35,095 nucleotides of DNA from a virus. Position numbers and translations under genes: made by a program. The stretch spans positions 1-35,095 of IMG/VR virus record IMGVR_UViG_3300012359_000039; one strand, 5' to 3'. A model generated the notes under the pieces. That model worked only from the letters and a program-made list of their open reading frames with translations, had not been told where the DNA came from and did not search any database. Each line of letters begins with the position of its first letter. Within the stretch, counting starts at the first letter, position 1. This document shows, one piece after another, positions 6,704 through 13,517 of the stretch.

Positions 6704-6893
6704 CGTGTTCCTCCGTCGTCTCCCGGGCGCCGATGCCGAACCCGTCGAGCGCCTCGCAGCGGCCGCCCGGGCAGGCGGTGCACGGGACGGGCGCGCAACC
6801 GCCGGCGATGTGTCCGCGGCCGGGGCCGAGATCACGGCGGAAATCATGAGCTGCCATCGGGTGATGACAGAATACGCAGTCCATGTCACTCAT
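6696..6893 (-). CDS. Small zinc-finger-like protein, 65 aa
   Basis: ATG at 6893 overlaps the upstream stop by 8 bases. CVFCHHPMAAHDF and CTACPGGRC give two Cys pairs plus a His cluster, consistent with a small zinc-binding domain. It is part of the coupled chain 6185-7146. Function unknown. Confidence 0.6.
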   Translation of the reverse strand: MSDMDCVFCHHPMAAHDFRRDLGPGRGHIAGGCAPVPCTACPGGRCEALDGFGIGARETTEEHDG

Positions 6894-7146
6894 CCTCCGT
6901 ACTCTCGGCGGTGGTCCCGACGCCGAACCCGTCGAGCATCAGCGCGGCCAGCCGCACCAGCGCCGGGCCGTTCGCGTGCGTGATCACCGGGGCGTGGCCG
7001 CGCCGCGCCAGCGCCATCGCCGCGTCCGCCACCAGCGCCGCCGCGTCCGCCTCCCGGACCAATATGCCCCCCTGGACAGGCGCGCCGCGGGCAGCGCGGA
7101 AGGCGCGCGCCAAGGCGGAGGATGGTGACCGGACGGTCCCGGCCAT
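6886..7146 (-). CDS. Hypothetical helical protein, 86 aa
   Basis: ATG at 7146 follows the TAG at 7148-7150 by one base. Although the reading frame is open further upstream, wobble composition switches at this point and the upstream sequence is better read in another frame, so I separate the two. The product is rich in Ala, Arg and Leu with two long helices (READAAALVADAAMALARRG; GPALVRLAALMLDGFG). No motif recognised. Confidence 0.6.
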   Translation of the reverse strand: MAGTVRSPSSALARAFRAARGAPVQGGILVREADAAALVADAAMALARRGHAPVITHANGPALVRLAALMLDGFGVGTTAESTEDE

Positions 7147-7147
7147 C

Positions 7148-7629
7148 CTAGCGGGGCAGGCGGCCGTCATCCCGCCATGCCTGGGGGGTGTAGTAGACGT
7201 ACATTGACCGGTCAGGGAACCACCAGAGCCCGCCGTCGTAGACAAGGTCCTGGTGATGACCCCCGCTGTCAACGGGCTGGCCGCGGTGCCCTCGCCCCGG
7301 TAGTGCTGCCAGCCGGGGTAATGCTGCCAGCCGGGGCGGGGGGCGAATATCCCGATCAGGGCGCCGCACGTGGAGCAGGCGTAGGCCTCGTCGTCCTCCC
7401 GGCCGTCGCCGTCATCGCCGGTGCCCGCGATGCGCTCAATGATGGCGAGCAGGCCGGCGATCACCTCGCGGGCCTCGCCGTAGGCGCAGGCGTACGCCAT
7501 GCCGGCGTCCGCGTCGCCAGTGTGCTCCTTGACGGCGGCGGGGCCGGAGACCGCGATCAGCCCGCGGGCCCGGGCGACGGTGCGGCGGTCATGGCCGGAG
7601 AGGCCGGCGGGCGGTGCTGTCTCGCTCAT
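7148..7629 (-). pseudogene. Zinc-ribbon protein with apparent frameshift, about 160 aa
   Basis: Read from ATG 7629 the protein is good up to ACSTCGALIGIF ... YRGEGTAASP (CSTCG zinc-ribbon part of a common actinobacterial small protein). The plausible continuation (VDSGGHHQDLVYDGGLWWF ... TAG at 7148) lies in the next frame. A single missing G, or -1 slippage, at CCCGTTG (about 7270 on the minus strand) joins them. Just before it, PGWQHY is duplicated in frame by an 18-bp tandem repeat (about 7306-7341). It could be a decayed gene, a sequencing error or programmed frameshifting. Confidence 0.55.
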
Positions 7630-7630
7630 G

Positions 7631-8437
7631 TCATGCTCCCTGCTTGCCGTTCCTGGCACGTGAGATTGTCCGGATATCGCAGCCTGCGAGCTTAGCCAGG
7701 GCGGCGTTCGCCAGGCCCGGGTTGTCCCGGATGACGGCGGCGGCCCGGGCCTGCTTTGTCAGGCCGGCGCGGCGCTCAGGCGGCGGCGGCCTGCCGGGCC
7801 CGCCGTCCTTGCCGTCATCGTGCGCCATGACAGGCGGGGTGACAACCGGCTGGCCAGCCACCGCGTCATGCCGGGCGCCGCGGACGAACTGGACAACCAT
7901 CTCGGCGCAGCCGATGAACGCGACAGCGGGCCACGCAGACAGGGCGGCGCCGATCAGCGCGGACACGACAGAACTGATCCACGCTGCAGGCAGGCCGTCG
8001 AGGATGTTCGCGGCGATCGTGGCGATGACACCGGTGATGAGCATGCCCCGGGCGAGCCTGGGAACAGGCAGCTCCCGGCGGGCAGCGTGCAGCATGACAA
8101 GGCTGGCAGCCGCGATCAGCCCGTCAACGGACAAGGGCAGCAGCCGGGCGGCGGTGCCATCTTGCCCGTGGGCGCGGCCGAGAGCGTAAATGTGCGAGTA
8201 GGACACGATGGCGCCGAACGCGGCCACGGCGAGCACGACGATGGCGGCCAGGACGCGGATCGCCGTGTCGCCGTCGATGGCACGCCAGCGTCCGGGTTTG
8301 TCCGGCGGCGTCCGAGCCTGTCCAGGATCGTCCTGCTGCGGCCATGGCCGCGCGGGGCCGTGCTCGGGCAGGCGCAGCGGCGCCAGGGTCACGGAGCGGC
8401 CGCGGCCGTTCGCGTGCGGCGCTGCTGTCATGGTCAT
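7631..8437 (-). CDS. DUF2637 membrane protein with C-terminal HTH, 268 aa
   Basis: ATG at 8437 overlaps the upstream stop (ATGA). After a 55-residue polar, Pro-rich N-terminus come four hydrophobic helices (about 56-85, 105-125, 137-155 and 160-193). A Pro-rich linker and a C-terminal helix-turn-helix-like segment follow (ALAKLAGCDIRTISRARNG). DUF2637 proteins are typical of actinomycete plasmids and integrative elements, where they resemble the SpdB-type spread proteins encoded beside the transfer gene. Here the gene lies two genes downstream of the TraB/FtsK-like gene, the same arrangement. A role in intermycelial spread is inferred. Confidence 0.8.
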   Translation of the reverse strand: MTMTAAPHANGRGRSVTLAPLRLPEHGPARPWPQQDDPGQARTPPDKPGRWRAIDGDTAIRVLAAIVVLAVAAFGAIVSYSHIYALGRAHGQDGTAARLLPLSVDGLIAAASLVMLHAARRELPVPRLARGMLITGVIATIAANILDGLPAAWISSVVSALIGAALSAWPAVAFIGCAEMVVQFVRGARHDAVAGQPVVTPPVMAHDDGKDGGPGRPPPPERRAGLTKQARAAAVIRDNPGLANAALAKLAGCDIRTISRARNGKQGA

Positions 8438-8850
8438 GGCGTCATCTCGAGCTGGACCGGCTTGGCGGCAATGCGGAGCCGTGCTGCCGGGGTGCGAGAC
8501 TCCAGGTTGCCGGCGATGCGCCGGAGAAGTTCCGGATCGTCCTTTACCTGGCCGATCAGGGCGTTGCAGCGATGGCAAGCAAGACCGCGCCGACAAGCGC
8601 TGCACGATCTCCGCGGCGGGCAGCAGGCGTGGTCGTGGTCAACATTGGCCTTACTGCGGATCATCTCCTGGCCGCACAGGTAGCACCGGCCGCCCTGCCC
8701 ATCCCACATCGCCGCGAACACCTGGGTGTAATCCGAGCCGTGCTCTCGTTCCGCGCGTCGCAGATTGAGTGCTTCGCCGTTCTTGCGTCGGTAACGGCGC
8801 ATTTGCCCGGCCTGGTCGCCCTTGCTTCTCGACCGCGCGCGATCCTCCAC
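8434..8850 (-). CDS. Recombination endonuclease VII-like nuclease, 138 aa
   Basis: A GTG at 8850 with GGAGG four bases upstream is preferred; ATG 8802 or 8877 are alternatives. Residues 57-60 (CYLC) and 92-95 (CHRC) form the zinc site, D71-H72-D73-H74 supplies the DHDH core of the His-Me finger nuclease, and N96 follows. The family includes T4 endonuclease VII, which resolves branched DNA before packaging. An Arg-rich N-terminus (RARSRSKG, RRYRRK) would bind DNA. Its place next to the translocase gene suggests a role in DNA processing or packaging. Confidence 0.8.
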   Translation of the reverse strand: MEDRARSRSKGDQAGQMRRYRRKNGEALNLRRAEREHGSDYTQVFAAMWDGQGGRCYLCGQEMIRSKANVDHDHACCPPRRSCSACRRGLACHRCNALIGQVKDDPELLRRIAGNLESRTPAARLRIAAKPVQLEMTP

Positions 8851-8885
8851 TGATCCTCCATTCGTCACTCTCCGCATCCTCCAGA

Positions 8886-8905
8886 AATCCTGCAATTGCA
8901 GGATT
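8886..8905. promoter_or_regulatory. 20-bp perfect palindrome
   Basis: Left arm AATCCTGCAA, right arm TTGCAGGATT, no spacer. A perfect 20-bp palindrome is a likely binding site for a dimeric protein or a cruciform-forming element. It shares the TCC..CAATTG..GGA design with the 14-bp palindrome at 8947-8960. Confidence 0.65.
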
Positions 8906-8946
8906 CTCGCGCGTGCGCGCGTCGCCTGCGCGTAGACGGGCGCGCA

Positions 8947-8960
8947 CCTCCAATTGGAGG
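8947..8960. promoter_or_regulatory. 14-bp perfect palindrome
   Basis: CCTCCAATTGGAGG is perfect and unspaced and lies about 60 bp from the 20-bp palindrome. It is 16 bases downstream of the translocase stop codon. Confidence 0.6.
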
Positions 8961-8975
8961 AACTCCGCTGGAGGA

Positions 8976-11114
8976 TCACGCGGAGTTAACCCGGCGGCGG
9001 GACTGCCGGAACTCGCGCAGCAGGCCATCGTCGGCCGACCGGACCGCCTCCATCGCCGCGGCCACGTCGCCGTCCGCCCCGGCCGGGGCGTACCGGCCGC
9101 GGCCCACCTGGACGACCGCGCCGAGGCCGGCCAGCCGCCTCAGCATCTGGTGCACCCACGACTCCGACATGCCCGACAGCTCGGTCAGCTGGCCGGGGGA
9201 GACCGGCCGGGCCCGGGTAGCCGACTCCAGCGCGTCGGCGAACGAGGCCCGCTTGCGGTTCATCACGCGGGGGAGCGCGGCCACCATGGCCGGGTCGGGC
9301 CGGAAGCCGGCCGGGACGGCGGGCAGCCGGGCCTGCTCCTGCGCCAGCCGGGCGGCGGCCGCGGCGCCGTCGCCCTCGCCGGGCGCCGCGGCGGGCAGCG
9401 GGCCCGCGGCCTGCAGGACACCGGTCATCTGCCCGCTGGCGGCGTGGTAGTCCTGCGGGCTGGCCGCGGCGAGCATCGCCGCGTACCGCTGGTACTGCGG
9501 GGACAGCTCGCGGAAGATCTCCGGCAGCCGCTCCCACCGGGTATCCCACCAGCCCTGCCAGCGGGCGGCATACAGCCGCAGCGGAGGGCGGTCCATCTTC
9601 AGCGCGCAGTTCTGCAGCATGATCTTCGCCAGCAGGTCATGCGGCATGTAGGGGGCGCGGATCTCCTCGGTGTCGGCCTTCGCGCCGTCCTTGAGCAGGA
9701 ACGTGCCCGGCTCCTCGAGCCTGGACGCGTCGTGCTTATGGAAGTCCTTGATGAAGAACGCGCCGTGATCTGCCTGCTCGGTGCGGAACAGGACCCGGCG
9801 GGGCAAGTTGGAGCGCGTCTGCTCATCCCGCACGCTGGATTCGAGGGACCCGTACTGGGTGAAGACCTCGACATGGACGGCGACGGCGCGGCCCTGGCTG
9901 GCGATGTCCATCAGCAGTTTCGCGCATTCGGCATCGCCCCGCTGGACGGAGGTGAGCTTGAATGTCTCGTCGACGAGCAGGTGGATCGCCGGGTCCTCGA
10001 TGGTGGGGACATGCTGCTCGGAGCCGAAGTACATGCGGCCGGACCGCTCGGTGATCTCGTCGGCGAGCATCTGCAGCACCTGGCGGGCCTCGTCCAGGGT
10101 GATCACCGGGTAATCGACGCCGGGCAGCAGCGGGCGGGCGGACCGGCCGCCCTTGAGGTCGATGAGGATCTGCCAGTCATCCATGCAGCCGGACAGGTTC
10201 GCTGCCTCGACGGACAGGTAGTTGCTCTTCCCGCTGCCGGTCTGCCCGCCGACGAACGCCGACTTCAGCAGCGTGCCGGTCCGCCATTGCCCCGTTTCCG
10301 TCTTGCCGAGCACCGCGAGGTCGCTCACCGACCGCGGGGCCAGGGCCAGGTCGTAGGCGACTGGCTCAGCGAGCGGGCTGGCCTTGCGGAACTCCAGGAA
10401 GAACCGGGAGCCGTCCTTCTCGTCGGGGAAGTGGCGGACGCTGCCCGGCGGGAACATGCCGGCCAGCGCGGACGGGATGAGGCTGATGATCCGGTCGACG
10501 TACCCGGGGGAGTGGCGGCCCGGGACGCCCTGGACGTGCAGGCGGGCGGTGATCTCGGTCTCCCACACGGCGATGACGCGGGACCCGCCGAGCTGCCAGT
10601 CCCAGCAGTAGGACTGCCACCAGGCGTCCCACCGGGCGGTCCTGCGCTGCCGGCCGCGGCGGCCGCGGGGCCGCTTGTGCCGCCACCACGGGATGCCCCA
10701 CGCGACGGCCAGGGCGCACAGCAGCCCGGCCAGGACCAGGCCGGCCATCCCGGCGGCGGGGCCGAGGAGCGCGGCGAGCCACAGCCACCCGGCGGCCGCG
10801 GCGGCGGACAGCCGGGCGTAGGCCCGCTCGGCCGGGCGGCCCCACTTGGACGGCGCGAAGAACCACACGGCCGCGGCCAGGACCAGGCCGGCGATCCCGG
10901 TGATGACGGCGGCGCCGACGCGGTGCAGCGCCGCGCCGGCCGGCCACAGGGCCAGCGGGACCGCCAGCGGGACCGTGACGTGCCGGTTGCGGCGCAGCCA
11001 CCTGCCGATCGTCCGGTAAGCCGCCTCCGATTCCCGCTCCGGCTGCTGCCACGGGGGCACCCGGGCCGGGACGGGCTGGCGGGACGGCAGCGGGACGAGA
11101 TCCTTGCCGGGCAT
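8976..11114 (-). CDS. FtsK/SpoIIIE-type DNA translocase, TraB-like, 712 aa
   Basis: ATG at 11114 shares one base with the upstream stop (TGATG). Hydrophobic helices lie near residues 48-85 and 103-143, then a cytoplasmic part with Walker A GGQTGSGKS (289-297) and Walker B LLVDE (379-383). A winged-helix-like C-terminus (about 620-680, with SPGQLTELSGMSESWVHQML) would read specific DNA repeats, as the gamma-like domain of TraB does. One such hexameric ATPase suffices to move double-stranded plasmid DNA between actinomycete hyphae. The surrounding DUF2637 and small membrane proteins fit a transfer module. Phages also carry FtsK-like proteins, so a chromosome- or packaging-related role is possible. 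Confidence 0.85.
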   Translation of the reverse strand: MPGKDLVPLPSRQPVPARVPPWQQPERESEAAYRTIGRWLRRNRHVTVPLAVPLALWPAGAALHRVGAAVITGIAGLVLAAAVWFFAPSKWGRPAERAYARLSAAAAAGWLWLAALLGPAAGMAGLVLAGLLCALAVAWGIPWWRHKRPRGRRGRQRRTARWDAWWQSYCWDWQLGGSRVIAVWETEITARLHVQGVPGRHSPGYVDRIISLIPSALAGMFPPGSVRHFPDEKDGSRFFLEFRKASPLAEPVAYDLALAPRSVSDLAVLGKTETGQWRTGTLLKSAFVGGQTGSGKSNYLSVEAANLSGCMDDWQILIDLKGGRSARPLLPGVDYPVITLDEARQVLQMLADEITERSGRMYFGSEQHVPTIEDPAIHLLVDETFKLTSVQRGDAECAKLLMDIASQGRAVAVHVEVFTQYGSLESSVRDEQTRSNLPRRVLFRTEQADHGAFFIKDFHKHDASRLEEPGTFLLKDGAKADTEEIRAPYMPHDLLAKIMLQNCALKMDRPPLRLYAARWQGWWDTRWERLPEIFRELSPQYQRYAAMLAAASPQDYHAASGQMTGVLQAAGPLPAAAPGEGDGAAAAARLAQEQARLPAVPAGFRPDPAMVAALPRVMNRKRASFADALESATRARPVSPGQLTELSGMSESWVHQMLRRLAGLGAVVQVGRGRYAPAGADGDVAAAMEAVRSADDGLLREFRQSRRRVNSA

Positions 11115-11977
11115 CAGCGGCTGCCGTTCTCGGACAGCTCGGCGTGATGCGGGGCCTGCCGCGGGGACTGCGCCAGCTCGCCGACGCTCATGGCCATCAA
11201 GGTCATCAGGGCGCTGCCGCCCTCGCCGAACGTCATCGCGGCGGCCTGCAGGTGCTGGGATGCCCTGGCGAGCGGCTCGGTGATCTCCGGGCCGTAGTTG
11301 TCCTCAGCCATGTTGCGGGACAGCATGCCCGCCATCTGCGCGAACCGCTCGCACGCCTCATTGGACGCGGCGATCGCCGCCCGCTTGGCGTGGATGTTGC
11401 CGGCGGCGGCCCCGGCGTGGATCTGGCTGATGCCGTCGGCGAGCTGCTCGACGCCGCCGGTACTCGTTCCTGCTGCCACTGGGATTCCTCCGTTAATCCA
11501 TTCGCTGTACCGCTTCGTCTCGGCGGGATCAAAGGTCCAGCTGTTTCCGTCATGGCCGGTGGGCTCGGGGATTCTCATGGTTCCTCCGCTGGGGACGGAT
11601 CGCGGCCGGGCGGCAGCGGGCCCGCTGCCATTGCCCCCGGCGGCCGGAGGCTGCCCGGGGCGCCTGACCGCAGTCGCGGCGGCCCGGGCGCGGCGCGGCA
11701 CAGCGGGCGGGCGGGCGGATGGCCCGCCGCCGCCGCCGTTCTTGCGGGCGTAGTCGCGCTCGGCCAGCCAGTCCCTGAGCCAGGCGTCCGCCTGGCGGAG
11801 CCGTATCTCGTGCCGGACCGGCCGCTGGCCAGGCGGGCCGCCGCGGACGGCAGCGCGCTGCCGCATCCCGGCCGTGCGCGGCCCGGCCCAGGCGCTGCCG
11901 CGGGCCTGCGAGACGGAGCGGGCGAGGAACCCGCCGCCGAACAGCACCACGGCCAGCACCACGATCGCCTGCCCCAT
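11114..11977 (-). CDS. Membrane-anchored transfer-associated protein, 287 aa
   Basis: From ATG 11977 a single N-terminal membrane helix (IVVLAVVLFGGGFLA) leads into a long basic, Gly/Pro-rich stretch. A second part from M134 (ATG 11578) is a helical domain, with NEACERFAQMAGMLSRNMAE and a Met-rich segment. GGAGGAACC directly before ATG 11578 is an excellent ribosome binding site in the same frame, so a separate product of about 154 aa is probable, or two genes have fused. It is directly upstream of and overlapping the translocase gene, suggesting a partner role. Confidence 0.65.
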   Translation of the reverse strand: MGQAIVVLAVVLFGGGFLARSVSQARGSAWAGPRTAGMRQRAAVRGGPPGQRPVRHEIRLRQADAWLRDWLAERDYARKNGGGGGPSARPPAVPRRARAAATAVRRPGQPPAAGGNGSGPAAARPRSVPSGGTMRIPEPTGHDGNSWTFDPAETKRYSEWINGGIPVAAGTSTGGVEQLADGISQIHAGAAAGNIHAKRAAIAASNEACERFAQMAGMLSRNMAEDNYGPEITEPLARASQHLQAAAMTFGEGGSALMTLMAMSVGELAQSPRQAPHHAELSENGSR

Positions 11978-11978
11978 G

Positions 11979-12443
11979 TCATCCCCCCGCCCACACGGCG
12001 ACCTGCGACACCAGCTGGTGCGCCGGCGCGCTGGTCACGGCGTAGAACTGGCTGGCGGCCCCGCCCGCGGCCAGCGCCAGCACCAGCGGGGCGGCCAGCG
12101 CCACGTACGCATATGCCGGATCGGGTGCCCAGATCAGGGCGACGAGCAGGGCAGCGATCAGGGCCAGGCCGCCGACCGTGACCAGCGCCCAGCCGATCCC
12201 GCCGCCCGGGCCGGTCCCGCCCACTGCCATGCCGCCGAGACGCTCGACGGTCCGCTCGGCCCACAGGCCGACTGTGGACACGGCCAGCACCGTGCCCGCC
12301 GCGTACATGAGCAGGATCACGCCGCGGTGAATCCACGGGTGGGTACGCGCGGGCAGCCTGGAGTAGTGGCGCAGCACCAGCCAGCCCAGGCCCGCCGCGA
12401 TCAGGGCCTCGCCGCCGCCGAGCCAGTAGCCGATCCCGCCCAT
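11979..12443 (-). CDS. Multi-pass membrane protein, 154 aa
   Basis: ATG at 12443 overlaps the stop of the WhiB-like gene (TGATG). Four hydrophobic segments are visible (near 8-25, 43-62, 80-105 and 112-140), separated by Gly-rich loops. Short membrane proteins clustered before the translocase are characteristic of actinomycete transfer operons (Spd proteins), where they help spread DNA through septa. Assignment to that role rests on position only. Confidence 0.7.
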   Translation of the reverse strand: MGGIGYWLGGGEALIAAGLGWLVLRHYSRLPARTHPWIHRGVILLMYAAGTVLAVSTVGLWAERTVERLGGMAVGGTGPGGGIGWALVTVGGLALIAALLVALIWAPDPAYAYVALAAPLVLALAAGGAASQFYAVTSAPAHQLVSQVAVWAGG

Positions 12444-12718
12444 CACGCCGCCCTCCGCCGCGGGCCGCCCGCGCTGCTGTGCCACGCGCCGCGCTGCAGG
12501 GCCCGCAGCTCGTCCTCGCCCAGGCCGCCCCAGATCCCGGACCGCTCCCCGGACGCGACGGCGAACCCCAGGCACTGCTGCCGGACGGGACAGCCGGCAC
12601 AGACTGCCTTAGCGCGGGCCTCGCGGCGGCGGTGCGCCCGCCACTGCTCGGTGTCACCGGGGCCGAAGAACAGGCCCGGCTGCCCGGCGCACGCGGCGAG
12701 GGACCGCCAGCCGGTCAC
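12443..12718 (-). CDS. WhiB-like [4Fe-4S] regulator, 91 aa
   Basis: GTG at 12718 overlaps the upstream TGA. Cysteines C10, C40, C43 and C49 match the Wbl cluster-binding pattern (C-X29-C-X2-C-X5-C), and GIWGG at 61-65 is the family turn that contacts sigma-A; a basic C-terminus (GGPRRRAA) would touch DNA. Wbl proteins sense redox or nitric oxide and regulate transcription in actinobacteria, and phage-borne copies can interfere with host Wbl control. Its place inside the transfer operon suggests it controls that operon or host development; this is not shown. Confidence 0.88.
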   Translation of the reverse strand: MTGWRSLAACAGQPGLFFGPGDTEQWRAHRRREARAKAVCAGCPVRQQCLGFAVASGERSGIWGGLGEDELRALQRGAWHSSAGGPRRRAA

Positions 12719-12927
12719 GGCGCGTCCCCGGTCATCACGCCGTTGTCGTAGCCGAACGGCCCGGTGACCTCGCCGCGCGGCCGCGGCTCCGGGCGGGCCC
12801 CCGCGCCGGCCGGGGTGGCCCGGGGCCCGGCCGCCGCAGGGTGACGGCCGGGCCGCAGGCGGCGGGAGGCGAACGGGACGGCGAGCACCGCGGCGGCGGC
12901 GGCCAGGCCGGCCACGGCGGGCCACAT
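12715..12927 (-). CDS. Small membrane protein, 70 aa
   Basis: ATG at 12927 shares a base with the upstream stop. Residues 2-20 form one hydrophobic helix (Ala/Val-rich), followed by an Arg/Pro-rich, probably cytoplasmic tail ending in GPFGYDNGVMTGDAP. It is one of several coupled single- or double-pass membrane proteins in the transfer-like operon. Confidence 0.6.
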   Translation of the reverse strand: MWPAVAGLAAAAAVLAVPFASRRLRPGRHPAAAGPRATPAGAGARPEPRPRGEVTGPFGYDNGVMTGDAP

Positions 12928-13145
12928 CAGCGCACCCCGAGCGCGGCGGTGATGGCCTTCGCGGTGACCTCGACGATGCCGGGGGTGTAGAACACGATGG
13001 CGACGGCCACCGCCAGGACCAGGAACTGGGCGAACCGGGTGATCTCGCGGGTGAACAGGAAGAACACCGCGATGATCCCGGTGCCGCCGACGAACAGCGG
13101 GGCGATCAGGCCGCGGATCCAGTCGATGAGGCCGGCCGTGCTCAT
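12927..13145 (-). CDS. Two-helix membrane protein, 72 aa
   Basis: ATG at 13145 has GGGAGC upstream. The sequence (MSTAGLIDWIRGLIAPLFVG...) has a short amphipathic start and two membrane helices (near 15-32 and 40-56) joined by a charged FTREITRFAQ loop. Proteins of this size and topology occur beside conjugative genes in Gram-positive elements. Exact role unknown. Confidence 0.65.
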   Translation of the reverse strand: MSTAGLIDWIRGLIAPLFVGGTGIIAVFFLFTREITRFAQFLVLAVAVAIVFYTPGIVEVTAKAITAALGVR

Positions 13146-13210
13146 GCGGTGCTCCCTGCGGGGCTGCGGGCGGCGGCGCAGGGGAAGGGCGCCGCCGCCG
13201 GGACGGTCAC
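13142..13210 (-). CDS. Possible 22-aa coupling peptide
   Basis: GTG at 13210 overlaps the previous TGA and its TGA overlaps the next ATG, so it fills the space between two coupled genes exactly. The Ala/Pro-rich product has no features. It may only transmit translation. Confidence 0.25.
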   Translation of the reverse strand: MTVPAAAPFPCAAARSPAGSTA

Positions 13211-13341
13211 GCGGTCCAGGGCTCCGGCGGCAGGCCCCGCTCGGCGGCGGCCAGCTCGAGCAGCTCGGTGAACAGCGGGGTGATGTTCGGCGGCGGCAGC
13301 GGGCCGGCGGTGATGTCGGCGGGCGGTGGTACGTTGGGCAT
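13207..13341 (-). CDS. Hypothetical Pro-rich protein, 44 aa
   Basis: ATG at 13341 with GGAAGG upstream is chosen over ATG 13356. This is the first gene of the minus-strand transfer-like operon, starting 177 bp from the divergent Nudix gene. The product (MPNVPPPADITAGPLPPPN...) is Pro-rich, with a C-terminal helix LFTELLELAAAERG. Confidence 0.55.
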   Translation of the reverse strand: MPNVPPPADITAGPLPPPNITPLFTELLELAAAERGLPPEPWTA

Positions 13342-13381
13342 TGCATGGCCTTCCATGGGGAATGGAACTGACGGTGAGGGC

Positions 13382-13408
13382 GGGTCCGGTGTTCGCAGCA
13401 CCGGGCCC
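13382..13408. terminator. GC-rich stem-loop between divergent operons
   Basis: GGGTCCGGTG pairs with CACCGGGCCC (one G-T pair) around a 7-base loop TTCGCAG, followed on the plus strand by GCTTTCGCG. It lies upstream of both divergent genes, so it could be a transcription attenuator in a leader rather than an end-of-operon terminator. Confidence 0.5.
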
Positions 13409-13468
13409 GCTTTCGCGTGCGGGGTGGGCCGTCTGGTCGTCCGCAGTGGTCATGCCGACCAACGTAAC

Positions 13469-13483
13469 CCATGTCTAACATGG
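13469..13483. promoter_or_regulatory. Inverted repeat operator candidate
   Basis: CCATGT and ACATGG flank a CTA spacer, perfect over 6+6 bases. It sits 35 bp before the Nudix start and just upstream of a -10-like TATGCT at 13504-13509, so a dimeric repressor bound here could control the plus-strand gene and possibly the divergent operon. The binding protein is unknown; the HTH part of the adjacent protein is one candidate. Confidence 0.5.
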
Positions 13484-13517
13484 ACGCAAGAGACCTGCTA
13501 CCTTATGCTGAGGCAGC

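Larger units (their letters stand above)
8842..8976. repeat. TGGAGGAT direct repeats and palindrome cluster beside tra
   Basis: Three copies of ATCCTCCA (TGGAGGAT on the minus strand) begin at 8842, 8853 and 8876, the first two 11 bp apart; a fourth lies in the opposite orientation at 8969-8976. Between them lie two perfect palindromes centred on CAATTG. The cluster fills the gap between the translocase gene and the nuclease gene. In Streptomyces plasmids, TraB binds 8-bp direct repeats at the transfer locus clt near tra, so this is a candidate clt. Part of the repeat also serves as ribosome binding sequence. Confidence 0.55.

Noticed and set aside
7148-7369. Separate 73-aa gene starting at 7369
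   Set aside because: The sequence before VDSGGHH in that frame is Arg/Pro/Leu-rich shadow of the CSTCG frame; a single frame-broken gene fits better.
8769-11147. Very long plus-strand open frame (792 codons) opposite the translocase gene
   Set aside because: The minus frame has Walker A/B motifs and membrane helices; the plus frame is a GC-rich shadow with Gly/Ala/Arg/Leu-biased sequence and no motif.
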